Shown here: positions 12,801 through 24,281 of the stretch, in pieces
Position numbering within the stretch: position 1 is the stretch's first letter
Layout of the letters: every line of letters starts with the position of its first letter
NCBI GenBank assembly: GCA_963691655.1
Contig: OY829326.1
Span: forward strand, 75,261,235 to 75,325,234
Length of the DNA: 64,000 bases
From: Toxonevra muliebris
Taxonomy: Eukaryota; Arthropoda; Insecta; Diptera; Pallopteridae
Reading direction: 5' to 3'
Translations under genes and position numbers: made by a program
Notes under the pieces: model-generated
What the model was told of the DNA's origin: nothing
Database searches by the model: none
The model's input: only the letters and a program-made list of their open reading frames with translations

Positions 12801-13092
12801 CCGAGCATAGAAACTTTTACCGAACCGCGAAACATATTCTTGAAATTTTATATGTAAATCTGTAATAAGCCCAATTTTTTGATTGTTTTTTATTCTATTT
12901 TAATCTATATATATTTTATTATTTTTAGCACTTACTATCCGGTTGAAATGATGACAATTCAATCAAGCTGCCAATAACTGGTATATTCGATACAATTGGT
13001 ATATTTTGCAGTTGCTGTTTGTTGCGCCAACGCAAGTAAAAGTCAATGGCGAGAGTTAGAAACACCGAAAACAATAAAAGTTCTAATAACAT
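9879..13092 (-). CDS. Cytochrome P450, CYP4 family, six exons, apparently intact
   Basis: Exons (high to low): 13092-12936, 12859-12473, 11339-11270, 10976-10768, 10650-10294 and 10216-9879. All junctions fit GT/AG and keep frame, giving 1518 nt, or 505 residues plus stop. A hydrophobic N-terminal anchor (MLLELLLFSVFLTLAIDF) implies an ER membrane monooxygenase. Diagnostic motifs are: C-helix WQSMR; ETAMGV in exon 3; the insect CYP4 I-helix signature EVNTFMFEGHDTT (about residues 306-318); K-helix ExxR at E372-R375; DPERYWPERH; and heme loop PFSAGPRNCIG with Cys452. All catalytic landmarks are present and the length is typical. CYP4 enzymes oxidise fatty acids, hormones, odorants or xenobiotics with P450 reductase; the substrate here cannot be told. 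It looks closest to the CYP4D-like group, but I do not name an orthologue. Intron 2 (11340-12472) holds a dispersed repeat. Confidence 0.93.
11805..12175 (+). repeat. Diverged tandem repeat, about 3 units, in CYP4 intron 2
   Basis: Roughly three units of 120-140 bp share the order: GGNNTAATTTC, a short GAAAA tract, GTTGG or TTTGG, CTNNGTGATCCCAA, TTTTTTGATGGGGAATATTTT. A further single copy with the same order lies outside the gene at about 34975-35062 (GATCCCAATTATTTTTTGAA then GGGGAACATTTTC). It is therefore a dispersed family and not a private intron duplication. Confidence 0.65.
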
Positions 13093-13923
13093 TTTTTATT
13101 ATAAAATTTGAATTTAATTAAAAAGAAGTTAACAAAATAATATCAAGTCATTGACGCTTAAATGTTGCTTTTGCACTGAAATTAAAAAAAAATATAAAGT
13201 TCTATGAGCACATATAAATTAAAAAAAAAAAAAACATTCTAACAATTTACTGCATATCTGATAATACAGGCTAAACAATAAAAACTAAAAATAATAAATT
13301 AACAAAAGTACTTGAAATCTTAAAATTCTAATATACATATATACAAGCAGTATCAGATGGGGGATTATTTGTATAAATCCAATCCATTGGAATGCATTGA
13401 AGCAAATATTTAGTACAAACAAATCGACGTAGATTCTATATTAAAAAAAAATTATAGTAATATTTGTAATAGGCGTGTCTTTGGGTGGAATTCGCCTTAG
13501 ATGTGTCTGCACTAGGACCACCACTGGCGATGACTGCAAAATGAAATAGGCTCGTATCTATATTAAATAATAATATGCTTCAGAAAATGGTTGCTTTTAA
13601 AATTATACTATTGGTCACTGAACACCAGAAACTCCTAAATTAACACTAAACTTATAATAATATTATGGGTATTCATGATCTGGACTAAATGGTCTTGTAT
13701 TTTGTATTTTTGATAAATTTGATATGTTCAGAAAATCAAAACACATACAATTTTCAAATACTATAGATATCATAAATACAATATACAATAAATAATAAGT
13801 ACCCGGAAATTCTCATTTTAAATTTTCCCTCTGAGAATATTTCAAAAAAATTTTTTTCCCAGGTTGGCACAACTGTCAACCACTATTCTGTGAATTTTTA
13901 TTGCTATGTGTCATTTAGTTTGG
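13093..13923. other. 5' flank of the CYP4 gene
   Basis: This should contain the CYP4 promoter and 5' UTR. It is AT-rich and no reliable TATA box or start site could be chosen. The sequence near 13858-13885 (AGGTTGGCACAACTGTCAAC) may be the terminus of the neighbouring mariner remnant. Confidence 0.35.
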
Positions 13924-14115
13924 TTACGGCGTCATTAAGAACAAGTCAACCTTTTGTGGGCGTTGCGATTTCGGTTTCGGCTCATTTTTGGCGCGCCATT
14001 CCGATGATTGTTGACTTGTTTGCATGTCGTACTCGAAAACCCATGTCTCGTCACCAGTTATGATGCGTTCGATGAACGTTGGATCGAAATTTACGCGTAC
14101 AACGGCGGAAACCGT
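13924..14115 (-). pseudogene. mariner transposase fragment
   Basis: The minus strand encodes FDPTFIERIITGDETWV, then FEYDMQTSQQSSEW, then EPKPKSQRPQKVD, ending at a TAA at 13924. GDETWV carries the first catalytic Asp of the mariner D,D34D triad, and the W-x-YD / SSEW block is highly characteristic. Only about 60 residues from the middle of the protein remain. The upstream helix-turn-helix region and the second and third Asp are absent. Confidence 0.85.
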
Positions 14116-14287
14116 TTGTAACTTTTGTATAGTATTTGTAATGGCTGAACAATAAGCATTGGCCTCTTTGTCTTCCTGATTTACTTGTCTGATTCTTATT
14201 GCAAAAATTAGCTAAAAAATAAGACTTCTTAAAATTAACGTGATATTTACAAAAATATCACAATGTTGCTGTGACTATAAAAATGGG

Positions 14288-14424
14288 AAGCAATAGCGAA
14301 AGCAGAAAGCACATTTTTAGAAAACAAAGAATTGGCTTCCGATGTGGTGTCAATTTTTCGGCAGTTGTAGCAACAGCACATCATTGGCTATCGAAAATGT
14401 GCTACTGCTTCTGCTATTGCTTTT
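14288..14424. repeat. Fold-back inverted repeat, about 137 bp
   Basis: The left arm AAGCAATAGCGAAAGCAGAA (14288 on, continuing to GCACATTTT) is matched in inverted orientation by 14395-14422 (AAAATGTGCTACTGCTTCTG, then CTATTGCTT). The arms are ~28-30 bp with a few mismatches and a ~77 bp loop. It looks like a small hairpin MITE; no target duplication could be assigned. Confidence 0.6.
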
Positions 14425-14762
14425 AATATTTCATTAGTCGTAGCAAAGCAACAGCAGAATCAAATTAAATATTTTAGTTTTTTTAAACCCTGTCAATATA
14501 ACCAAAAAATATGAAAGCAAAATAAATCACCTGTTTTGTTATGAATTGGACTTAATTGAATTTGTCTACCACTAATTTTGGGTATTTTGAACTGCAAAAT
14601 GATTTATTGCAACCGAAAATTCGCTTAAACCGGATTAGGCTTAAGTGAAAAAAATCGTATTAAGTTATATGGAAACTTTTTTGGTACTGTAGAATTCGTT
14701 GTTTTAACCAAAACTTTGTGTTAAGTGGTTCATTATAAGCGCAAAGCGCAGGACAAGTGTTA

Positions 14763-15258
14763 TTAACCCTTAAATACCCACTGGTCACTGCAGTGATCAA
14801 CCACTTCCGCGGCTGCCTGTGCCGCCATTTTACGTTCGCCAAAGTTTTCTTTATCGATACGTTTAAATAAGAATGGAAAATGACAACTGTCGTACAGTTA
14901 CAGTTATTTTTAGCTCGAAAAGCATGTTTTGCAAAAATTTTAAACAACTAACTGAAAAAAAGGTGTTTTTATTTTCGAATTTTGTGTAATAAATATATTG
15001 CCGTATGGACAAATTTGTGTCAGACGGTATGGGATAACACCAAATAACTGCTTTAAAAAATTATTGCGAATGTATTTTAATTTATTCTCCAGATAATCGC
15101 CAAAGGTTACTACAGTGGTCAAACATGTAAATTAAAATAACTGCACCTTAAACTAATTTATTTGAAAACACGTAGAACAAACGTTGTTCGGAATCACAAA
15201 TACTATCTCTGGGTATGTTTTTAATTGAAATTGGACGTATTGGGCGTTTAAGGGTCAA
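14763..15258 (-). mobile_element. TTAA-bounded MITE, copy A of a ~500 bp family
   Basis: The left end is TTAACCCTTAAATACC and the right end is its mirror, GTTTAAGGGTCAA (last TTAA mutated to TCAA). The interior matches, in reverse orientation, the element at 17962-18468. Shared blocks include GATTATCTGGAGAA, TTATTTGGTGTTATC followed by CATACCGT, CGGCAATATATTTR and AAATTCGAAAATA. The termini and TTAA point to piggyBac-type mobilisation. No transposase is encoded, and the open frames inside are not conserved between the two copies. Confidence 0.8.
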
Positions 15259-17532
15259 TTGTTTTTGTACTCTATAAGAATTCACTTGTAGAACTTTTTT
15301 ATATTTTTGTGTTGAACTGTGTTATTATATTTTTTTTTTTACATCAAATCATTATCATTTCGTTTTCGCAATTACAAAGTAACTTACTTTCACGCGCTTC
15401 TATTTCTATTAGAATTTTTTTGTTTATATTATATTTTCTTTGTTGTTTATATAATAAAACCGATTAGATTTAGATTAAATATCATAAATAAGGAATTTTT
15501 TTTGCTCAAACTTGTTAATTGATTATAAAATATATATGGGGTATTCCACGTTTATTAGGACCAGACATAGCCAAGATTCCTCGCAATCAATGAACATACA
15601 ATATTTGAAGTTTAATTGACAAGCCGAACTCGAAGGCAGTCTCAAATTTGAAAAATCAGAGATACTTCTCACGGAAAATGGTCTGAAATGTTTTATGTAT
15701 CAAATTGAATGGAGCATTGTAAATTTTGAAATACCACTTAATTATTCTTCTCAAACTTGTAAAGTTAGTGAAGCTTTAGTTTTTGAAAACCAAAATAATG
15801 TGCCCAAGACAGAGCACATCAAGTGAACCACAGTTTATATAGACCGTAAAAGCACGGCAAATTCTTCAAAGGAAGACCACGAAAATCAACTAACTGATTA
15901 AAAGGTCTACGTCGAAAAACTCGGAGAATATGAAACAAGAACTGCAAAGCTACTTACAAGAATCTTCACTTTTCTTTAACTTTTTTCCGCTGCTGTTAAT
16001 TTATTAATACCCTGCTACAATTCTAAATTTTTCTTTAATATGGAATTTTGTCATCTAATTATTTAAATGACAAATGTCTTTTGACCTCTCTTCAGAAAAC
16101 CTTACCTCAACCACACATTCCGTCGCACCCTGTAAAAGTGTCCAAACAAAATTTTGTAAAATGAAAGCTTCGTCAATTTTCATTTGTATCTCCCGTACTA
16201 AATGTTTGAAATTATATACATACATATGGGATATTCTAATACAAAAGCAAAATTTTTAGCCCATTTTCGGCCGTCTATATAATCTGAACACATTTTTTTT
16301 CTAAATTTTTAATCACAATAAATTACTAATATTATTCACTTGAACTGCATATTGCATATGTATTTTTCATAAATCACTTATTTTAAGTTAGGTCAATTTA
16401 TTTTTTGTTAAGAAAAAGTGTCTCAATAAATTAGCGGTTGAAAAAACACAATAATCTGAATATTTTAAGACTTCAATATGTTCATGTTCACTTAATATTT
16501 TATTTATTTTTTAACAAGTATTTTTTCAGTGAATTCTGAAGGGTATCTTTGAATGAAACGTGACTCTTTTTACTTTCTATTATTCCCATTTTCCAATTTT
16601 TGTTCTTTGTTTTTCATTCAAATTTTGCATTGTTGAATAACATAAATTAGTTTATGCAATTTTGCCTCAAATTTTCCCAAAATTCTTTTACAGAAAAAAA
16701 ATGTATAGTAAAATTAAAGTAGAACTTACATCTAGTATATTGTTACATTATTGTATAAATAAAAATCAATTACAAACACGATTTCACGTTAATAAAAATC
16801 AAAAAAAAAAAGAAAAAAAATACTATATTCATATTAAGCAAACCACGATATTATTATTCAGGAAATGTGCGAACGACTGCATTGAAAACTGCACGAGTAC
16901 GTACTAAAGAAATAATCAAAACAAAACAGAATGAAGGGTGTGTGAGCGAAATGAGAAATTATTACAATACATTTTTTTATTCTAGAGAAAGCTTAATTTA
17001 TTTATAGAAAAAGCTCAATTCAAATAAAAATATAAACTTCTATAGAAAAGCTGTTATTTTAAACTTACGACTAACTGAAATAGCTCATGCGCGAACCAAA
17101 CAAAATTTATGGCAATGTTCTAAAAGCATGCCGAAAGATTTAAAAGGTAAATTTTGACCATTTTTTGCGAGGATATTAGATTCGTGATTCAGTGCTAAAT
17201 TTTATAGTTTGGAATTAATAATTCTTTACCTATGCATTCTTTTAGAAAATACATAAGTTAACACTCAACATCCATACTTAACAAAAAATGTCATCATTGT
17301 TTTTGTTATTGGTGTTTAGAGCAAATAATAGGAAAATACCTGTTTAATAATAATAACATCATTTTCGTAATTTAATATTGACTCCAATCGAAAGCCTAAA
17401 GCCGTTTATCCGCGTGCGAATAAAACAACCAAGTTGTTAAGTCTCTTCTTCGTTATATTACTGTGGTAAAAAGGAATAACAGCTTAAGTTTATTTTCTTG
17501 TCAACCAAGTTTAATAGCTTTCAGTATATAAA
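15259..17532. other. AT-rich intergenic DNA, no gene supported
   Basis: Short open frames occur (15319-15522, 16074-16259, 16662-16907) but all are low-complexity and unlike any family I know. At 15790-15960 a stretch reading partly as a basic, transposase-like helix was considered but could not be assigned. Confidence 0.45.
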
Positions 17533-17819
17533 TTAACACGCATCCGTCGTTCATTTTACCAATCGAATCAGTCGTTGATGTATCAATTTGATACAATGTA
17601 ATGCCACAATTAAAATAGAACCGAAATAGGTTTAAATGTTATTTTTTCTGAATATTTTCATTTAATTATAAAACTTTCTACCATTTTATTCAATCAAAAA
17701 AATTTTATTATATTTTGTTTTGTTATATTATTTAGTAATTCATGTGAACTATCAAGCATGTGAAACAATTTATATTTGAAAATTGTATCAATTTGATACC
17801 AACGACGGATCCGTGTTAA
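17533..17819. mobile_element. TTAA-bounded MITE of a second family, 287 bp
   Basis: TTAACACGCATCCGTCGTT at 17533-17551 is matched by AACGACGGATCCGTGTTAA at 17801-17819: 18 of 19 positions pair, and both outer four bases are TTAA. Just inside each end lies a copy of the palindrome-like GTATCAATTTGATAC. No coding capacity. It is a typical piggyBac-type non-autonomous element and sits only 142 bp from the next TTAA element. Confidence 0.85.
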
Positions 17820-17961
17820 AGAAACTATAGTACTGTTTGAAAAGACTCTATGCTTAAATCAAAGACAATTTTTGAAACGATATATAATTCTAAAAATTAT
17901 TTAATAATTTACACCAATTTAATATTTATAATCAAAAATATATGATAAAATATTTTTGATC

Positions 17962-18468
17962 TTAACCCTTAAATGCGCAGCACGCCCGATTTCAATTAAT
18001 ATTTGTGATTCCAAACAACGTTTGTTCTACCAATTTTCAAATAAACTAGTTTAAGGTGCCGTAATTTAGATTTATATGGCTGGCAGCTATAATAACCTTT
18101 GGGGATTATCTGGAGAAAAAATTGAATATAAATGTAATAATTTTTAAAAACAATTATTTGGTGTTATCTCATACCGTTTGGCATACATTTTTTATCACGG
18201 CAATATATTTGTTACATAAAAATTCGAAAATACAAAAACCTTCTTTTGAGTTTGTGGTTCAAAATTTTTGTAAAATATGATTTCGAATTAAAAATAACTC
18301 TTATTATACGATAGTTGTCATTTCCCCATTCTTTGAATTGAATTTAAAAAAAATGATCTTTTCGGAAAGAAATCACCAACTTTTTAATACGAATAAAAGT
18401 GAAACTTTCTTTTTATGAAACTTTTTTCAGACGATGCAAATATGCATTAAAAACCATTTAAGGGTTAA
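17962..18468 (+). mobile_element. TTAA-bounded MITE, copy B of the ~500 bp family
   Basis: Perfect 14-bp inverted ends (TTAACCCTTAAATG) are flanked by or include TTAA on both sides. The interior aligns in opposite orientation with copy A at 14763-15258. No transposase is encoded. Its ends are better preserved than those of copy A. Confidence 0.88.
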
Positions 18469-19233
18469 GTCTAGTTAAGCTGTTTTTCATTGTCAGCACA
18501 GATTTATTATTATCCATAATGAATCTACTCAGCAGCTGGAGGTGAATAATTTGAAAAAATATCGATAATTGTAGTATACGGATGCAGTGATTGCAGTTAA
18601 TCGTCGGCTTTGATTTTAGTTTTTACCCTTTATAAGGTTATATATTTCACAATGAGAACAGAAATACTTCCAACTATTTGATCGAGTAAAATACTTAGTC
18701 AAAAAGTTTCAAAATGTATTCCATTCAAAATCTCTTGGGGTTTCGAAAAAATAATCCATTAGTTGTTGGGAATTCGGAAAAGAAACTGAGAACCATATTC
18801 ATTGAAGAACAGGTCAGCAAATTTGGAAATTGTATTAAAAGACGCAACTGGACCGAAGAGGATATTGCTCAGTCAGAAAATGCCCACAAAAAAAGACGAA
18901 AGTTAGATAAAACGCTAGCATGTACAAAACTGTCAGGAGTAAAAACATGGCCATTTACAATACCTTTTGAATGTGGTATATAATTTTTTGAAAAATATTT
19001 TCACGGCGAAAATTGATGCCCAAAAAAGAAAAAAGTTATTTAATTTTTTCAAATCAAAATAATAGTTTAGTTTGATATGAATACCAAAAAAAAAAAAAAT
19101 TACTGGTGATCAAATTATTTTATTTATTCGTATCGTATACAAAATATACGGGGTGGCTAGGAACCCTGTCAACCCTGACTACGGCCATCCACTACTTTAT
19201 TTACATATAAAATAATAATTAATATAATAATAA
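18469..19233. other. Intergenic, one unassigned short ORF
   Basis: An ATG frame at 18714-18983 (89 residues, basic middle with KKRRKLDK) starts cleanly but matches no family I recognise, and has no visible introns or partners. It may be the end of a decayed element. The rest is AT-rich. Confidence 0.35.
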
Positions 19234-19453
19234 TTAATATACTTTCTGGTTGGTATCTCTACTCTTCACAAGGCGGTATGAAAAATTGACAGGCACTACA
19301 TCACTTTATTTAAAGTATTTATAGTTTGACAGCCACTCTAATTACATAATAGGTGTATATGTATATATATAAATATGAAGTACGGTTTCAACTAACTATA
19401 GCATAGCTATTATGTATGGTTTGTGTCCAGGATAATTAAAATGGCGTTTTGGA
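19234..19453 (+). repeat. Dispersed repeat shared with 59318-60190 (inverted)
   Basis: AGTTTGACAGCCACTCTAAT followed downstream by ATAGCTATTATGTATGGTTT and GTGTCCAGGATAATTA recurs in reverse complement at about 59330-60165, where a hAT-type element interrupts it. Here the repeat runs straight into mariner coding remnants, so it may be the 5' end of that mariner. Confidence 0.7.
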
Positions 19454-19579
19454 GATTTGTTAATTAGATCCAATATATCATAGATTGCGATTGTACAAAC
19501 AAAATACTTTTTTTCGCTTCAAAAATATCGAAAAATAGTACCAGAAAATGAAGTTTTGCGGGTAAGTTTAATAACCTTT

Positions 19580-19899
19580 TTTCATTTGAAGAAAACGGCT
19601 GCTGAAGGTTATCGATTGTTGGTAGAAGCTTATGGTAAACATGCTCCAAGCTAAGACGATGATTTAAAAAAATTAAAAGTGGTGATTTTGACGTCAGTGT
19701 GGAGGACCATCGAAAAAATTCGTAGATGTGAGCTGTCTACTATGAACTGCAAAAACCTAGTAAAACGATTACTGCTGAAATTGAGCCGACCATTGAAGGG
19801 AAAACGACCAGAATATACCCAAGGACATAATAAAGTCATTTTTCAATATGACAATACTCGGCCACATGTTGCACATTGTGTAAAAAACTATTTGGAATA
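19580..19899 (+). pseudogene. Internally deleted mariner (mauritiana-type) transposase
   Basis: One frame reads FHLKKTAAEGYRLLVEAYG then KLKSGDFDVSVED (N-terminal helix-turn-helix region of mariner). After a frame change and a jump, a second frame gives RPLKGKRPEYTQGHNKVIF, then QYDNTRPHVAHCVKNYLE, which covers the second catalytic Asp (YDNTRPH). The whole central region with the first Asp is missing, and it stops before the third Asp. It resembles the mauritiana subfamily. Non-functional. Confidence 0.82.
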
Positions 19900-22435
19900 A
19901 ATTAAATTTAATTAACCTATAAAAACTTTATACTCATAGACTAAGTAAATAAATAACTAAATGAAACAAGAAAATAAGTATCAGTTAAAAGTAGATATGC
20001 AGTTGAATACTAATGTTTACACATCATCGATTGCAAGTGTCACCACTCATTTTTTTTAAGCACTTACTATAGCATCAGCATACTTTGGGTATTTGTTTAA
20101 CCGCTATTAAAAAAATAATTCAAAATCGTCCAAAATCATCGAAAAACGCACATTTTCCAAGTGTGACAGCATATGGCATTAACCGATTTCAGTGAAATTT
20201 TAGTCCATGACTATTTAGGGGATGGGTCAACATAATCTGCCGTACTTTATGAATTCAGAAGAAGTAGGGCTTTTAGAACTGCTCTAGTACGCACACACTT
20301 ATTTTTATTAATTTTCCATATTTAATTTTTTGTGGTTATAGTGCGGCTATAGTTATGAACCAAAAAAACTTAGATTTTAACTACACATCCGCAAATAAGA
20401 TATATAAACTTTTATTGCACTAAAATAGGCAAATAAAAAAAACCTTATTATTTTTTTTGTATTCCGTTGTTAAATTGAATTGTTATTGTGCTACTTTCCT
20501 ACGTATTTTATTTATAGTTTTTATATTGTTACGCATAGAACAATATATATTCGATAGTAATAAGTTTTTCTTGTTGTGCTAGAATTAAGTAGAGTATAAT
20601 GAACATAAATGTGGTTCGTTATCTCTATTGAAAACAGTGACCTATAGTTTGCACAATGCAGAACTAAAATTGCTCTACTAACATTTTCTTACTACATTAA
20701 GTATTTTAAAAGTAGCGTATTATTGAAATTGGTGAGTTTATAAGTTTTAGTCGGTGCTCATAAACAGAAAGGTGTTGTAATGGATCTTAGTGGAACAAGG
20801 GCAGTGCAAATAACAGAATAGATTATAAATTATCTACAAAACAATTGTACTACATACCATAACGTTTTTTTTTGTCAAAACCAAGGACTCCTTGGATATC
20901 TTTGCCTGACAATTGGGGCTCCCCGCATAACTAATTAATTTATATATAGATTGAATCTTAACATGGCGTCCATTGTGTGACCTAAGCCTTTAAATGAGAA
21001 AGCTTTTTTCAACATGTACTATAATCCTTTGCAGTAGTAGTAGATCTAGGATTTGAATTAAATTACCTTATTAAATTCAGAAGAGCGTCCTCCACTTAGA
21101 GCGAACCAAAAAAATTAGCATTCGGTGAATCTACAAAATTTATTATGTCTGTCGAAGTAAAAAAAAATTCTGACTTTTGTTAAAAAACATTCTGCGATGA
21201 ACATAGAAATTTGAAAATCAAAAACAAACAAAAACTTCATTAGTTCATTAATTTATTTATGCAACTCTAGCAATTTTGTTATTATTATTTATTTATTATT
21301 TTGGTACGGTAGGACAAGAGACGTTCTGCTATCCTGATGAAGGCTAGAACATTTTTTGTTGAAGAAGTTTTAACTTCGTTACCAGTTAGAAACAGTGGGC
21401 TGTTGTGCCATAAGAGAAGAAGAATATTTTTTAAAGTCAGCCAACTTAATTTGCAAAATTACATGCCTATATAGATTCTAGCAGCAACAGGTACTACTCA
21501 CCCGTAGATGCCGCTGTTAGCAGCTAAATTGTAAAGTCATTACAAATCTACACCTAGATGTCACTATTGTATGTACATATTCTTGCCAAGGCCATAAAGT
21601 GTGAAGATTTATCAAAATTAAATTGTTTAACACATACATTTTTTGTACACTGCATTATATTTGTTACATAATTACAAATTTTTCAAAAGAAGAAAAAACA
21701 ATACCACAGTTGCCATTTTTCAATATCGTATTGAACGTACGTACGATTAAAAAACTTTTGTCAGCAAAATCAACTTTTTGTTCTAAATGATGAACGTAAG
21801 ATGGCAGCATGGACAGCCGCTGTAATGGTTGATTACTGCAGTTATTAGCAGACTTCTGCTAAACTACAGTGTGTTGCCGCTAGAGGTCACCCCTCTACAA
21901 ACAAAATACTTGAAATAACTGCAGTATAGTATTAAGATTTAGAACAAGGATGTTGATGGACAATGTCATGCCATAGAAAAAACAATGGATGCGTGCAAGG
22001 CACGCAAGATATTTAATGTGTAAACAGTTAAGCCAACTGAATTCCATATACATAAGCTCACATATGTATGTATAGCCATATATAGGGATTTAATGTATAA
22101 TCTATATGCTTAGGTAAATAATTCAAATTAAAACAATTCTTTCACAAACTTAAAAATTTGTTAGATATTATTATCTTTTGTATCAAATAGCCCAATTCAC
22201 TACAAATTGCAAACGGCCTTGCATCATTGCAAATGCAAATTTTTATTCCATATCGCATATATTTGTTGTTGTGATAGCAGAAATACTTTGCTTTGCACGA
22301 AATCGTAAATAGGGCTGATATTTTGTAGTTGCATTATTTTTCTTTTACTCAATGCATCGGGCACGATATGCTCGCATATACGCAGCTGCAATTGCATCTT
22401 GTTTTCCGCGCTTTAAGTTTTTCTTCCTGTCGATT
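19900..22435. other. Intergenic DNA without recognisable gene
   Basis: AT-rich with no open frame worth calling. Motifs such as TAGATGCCGCTGTTAGCAGC (21507) and CTAGATGTCACTATTG (21553) suggest old repeats, but no element boundaries were found. Confidence 0.45.
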
Positions 22436-22500
22436 TGAAATTTTATTAGATGTGAAAATTTTACATATTATGTAAAATTTTCACATTTAATAAAATTTCA
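22436..22500. repeat. 65-bp near-perfect palindrome
   Basis: Two 32-nt arms (22436-22467 and 22469-22500) are reverse complements with a single mismatch, around one central T. The arms read TGAAATTTTATTA, then R, then ATGTGAAAATTTTACATA. It would form a very stable hairpin or cruciform. The flanks do not extend the symmetry. Confidence 0.9.
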
Positions 22501-23483
22501 TTTTTGCTATTTACATAGATAAAAAAGTGTTGCCTTTCTAAGGTTAATGTACAAAGCAAAATTTTTATAATGTCGTGGTTTGCTATCATTATCACTACAT
22601 TTTGTTTATACATTTTATTGAAACCTAGATTCTTTATTACTTATCATTTTATATTGTTTTTATATTTCAAAAAATATTTAATTTTAATGCAGTCTAACTA
22701 GCCGAATGCAAAACCTATCAAACGCCTGTGTTTGCTACGTCGACTTCTCTGCTTGTATGGTATAGTCGATCTTCATACATTTAACACCAACAAATAATTC
22801 TGCCACTAATAAATGTACACACACATTTTGTTTTCGTATGTACATATATGTGTGAGTAAATTGCTCGAAACATAACAAACAAACTCCGCTCCTATTTTAA
22901 TTTCTCCCTCACTTCTTCTCTTCTCTCTTCTCTTTGTTGTTTAGAGTACCACAGTCATTTCGCGCAGTAGTGCGAGCGAGAGGGGAACTGGACGTTACCT
23001 TAAATCTTACGTTACAGTTATTCTTACATTTTACACATTTGAAATTTTGCCAATACCATGAGCTAAAATGTTTGCACATCAAAAGGTGGGTGTGGCCCCT
23101 CCTATATAATTCTCAATGTTTTTTGGAAATATTTCCGGGAACATTTACAGCATTGTACTAAAATTTGGTACAAAGACGTTGGCTGACAGAACTATGTTAC
23201 AAAAAAAGTTGGTGTGATTGAAAAAGAGGGTGCGGTAGAAAGATTTGGTATAGAAATATGATTTGCCAATAGAATATGGGTAGGCTTTAGTTAGTGGGTG
23301 TGGCACCCTCCATGCAATCCTTCTTTAATACGGTGTATTTCGTAAATTTTTTGTGATACAGCTTTGATAGTTGATACGAGAGCTTTAATTACGAATGGAA
23401 TGCTGCAAGAAAAAAGTGAATGGGTTGAAGAAAGTGGACGTGACACCTCCCATAAAAAGGTAATATTTGAAACTGTATATAAG
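22501..23483. repeat. Intergenic, with an old dispersed repeat at about 23080-23475
   Basis: Phrases of the type AGGTGGGTGTGGCCCCTCC (23083), GGGTGTGGCACC (23297) and GGACGTGACACCTCCCATAA (23437) recur in tandem and again near 50530 (GGCGGTGTGGTACTTCCCAT). These are remnants of a GTGGGYGTGGCACC-type dispersed family common in flies. No gene is seen. Confidence 0.5.
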
Positions 23484-24281
23484 TAGTGATGTTTCGATAC
23501 AAGTAAATACAAGTAAAAACTCGATACTTTTCATTCGATTCAAGTACTTTTTTTACTCGATGCTATACCATAAGAATTTTACTTGGTATCGGAAAAAAGG
23601 GTCAGTATCGGATACTCGATCCTTTTGGAAAAAATTTATTTAAAAAACTGAAATATTGCTATAAAATATTTAAAATTGAGGATCATTTTACAATATTTTA
23701 CAGCAATCAATAATATATTTCAAAATGTTACTCAAGAATTATTCAATATCCATATTCGAAATATTTCAGTCCATATTGCAATATTCCAATGTATGAAAAT
23801 ATTGCAGCACAGTATTGAAGTTCTAGAAAATATCGCCGGCCATGCATGTAGAACATAATGTTTATTGAAACTTTTCATTAAAATAAAATATTTTTAACAA
23901 GCTTTAATCTGTTGATTAGTTTTCCATCTATTATATTATTCTGTGGATTTGCTAATATAATATACATAAGTTAACGTAATTTTTATATGATTCATATGTT
24001 TCCAGTGGAAATATCTCAAAACTATGATGTATAGCCTAAAAACTCGTGTTGAGCAGTGTAAACTGTAGGCTTAACCATGTGGTAACACAATGGGCCGTTC
24101 TGGTCTGACTGTTCTCCTCGAAAGCCACTCAAAAAAAGTGTAATTTGTCTCTTTAAACGAGTATTCGATACAAGTACATATTCGATACTTTTTTCCAATA
24201 TTTTCGGTAGCATCGATACTTTTATTCGATAAAAGTAATGAGTAAAAGTATCGATACTTTGTGGGTATCGAATCAACACTA
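23484..24281. mobile_element. Non-autonomous hAT element with perfect 8-bp TSD
   Basis: The 8-bp duplication TATATAAG occurs at 23476-23483 and 24282-24289. Termini are TAGTGATGTTTCGATAC and, inverted, TAGTGTTGATTCGATAC (15 of 17 match). Many subterminal copies of TCGATACTTTT are present on both sides, the usual arrangement of hAT transposase-binding motifs. The 798-bp body encodes no transposase. Confidence 0.92.

Noticed and set aside
15790..15960. Possible Tc1 helix-turn-helix remnant
   Set aside because: Frames are broken and the resemblance is too weak to separate from chance.
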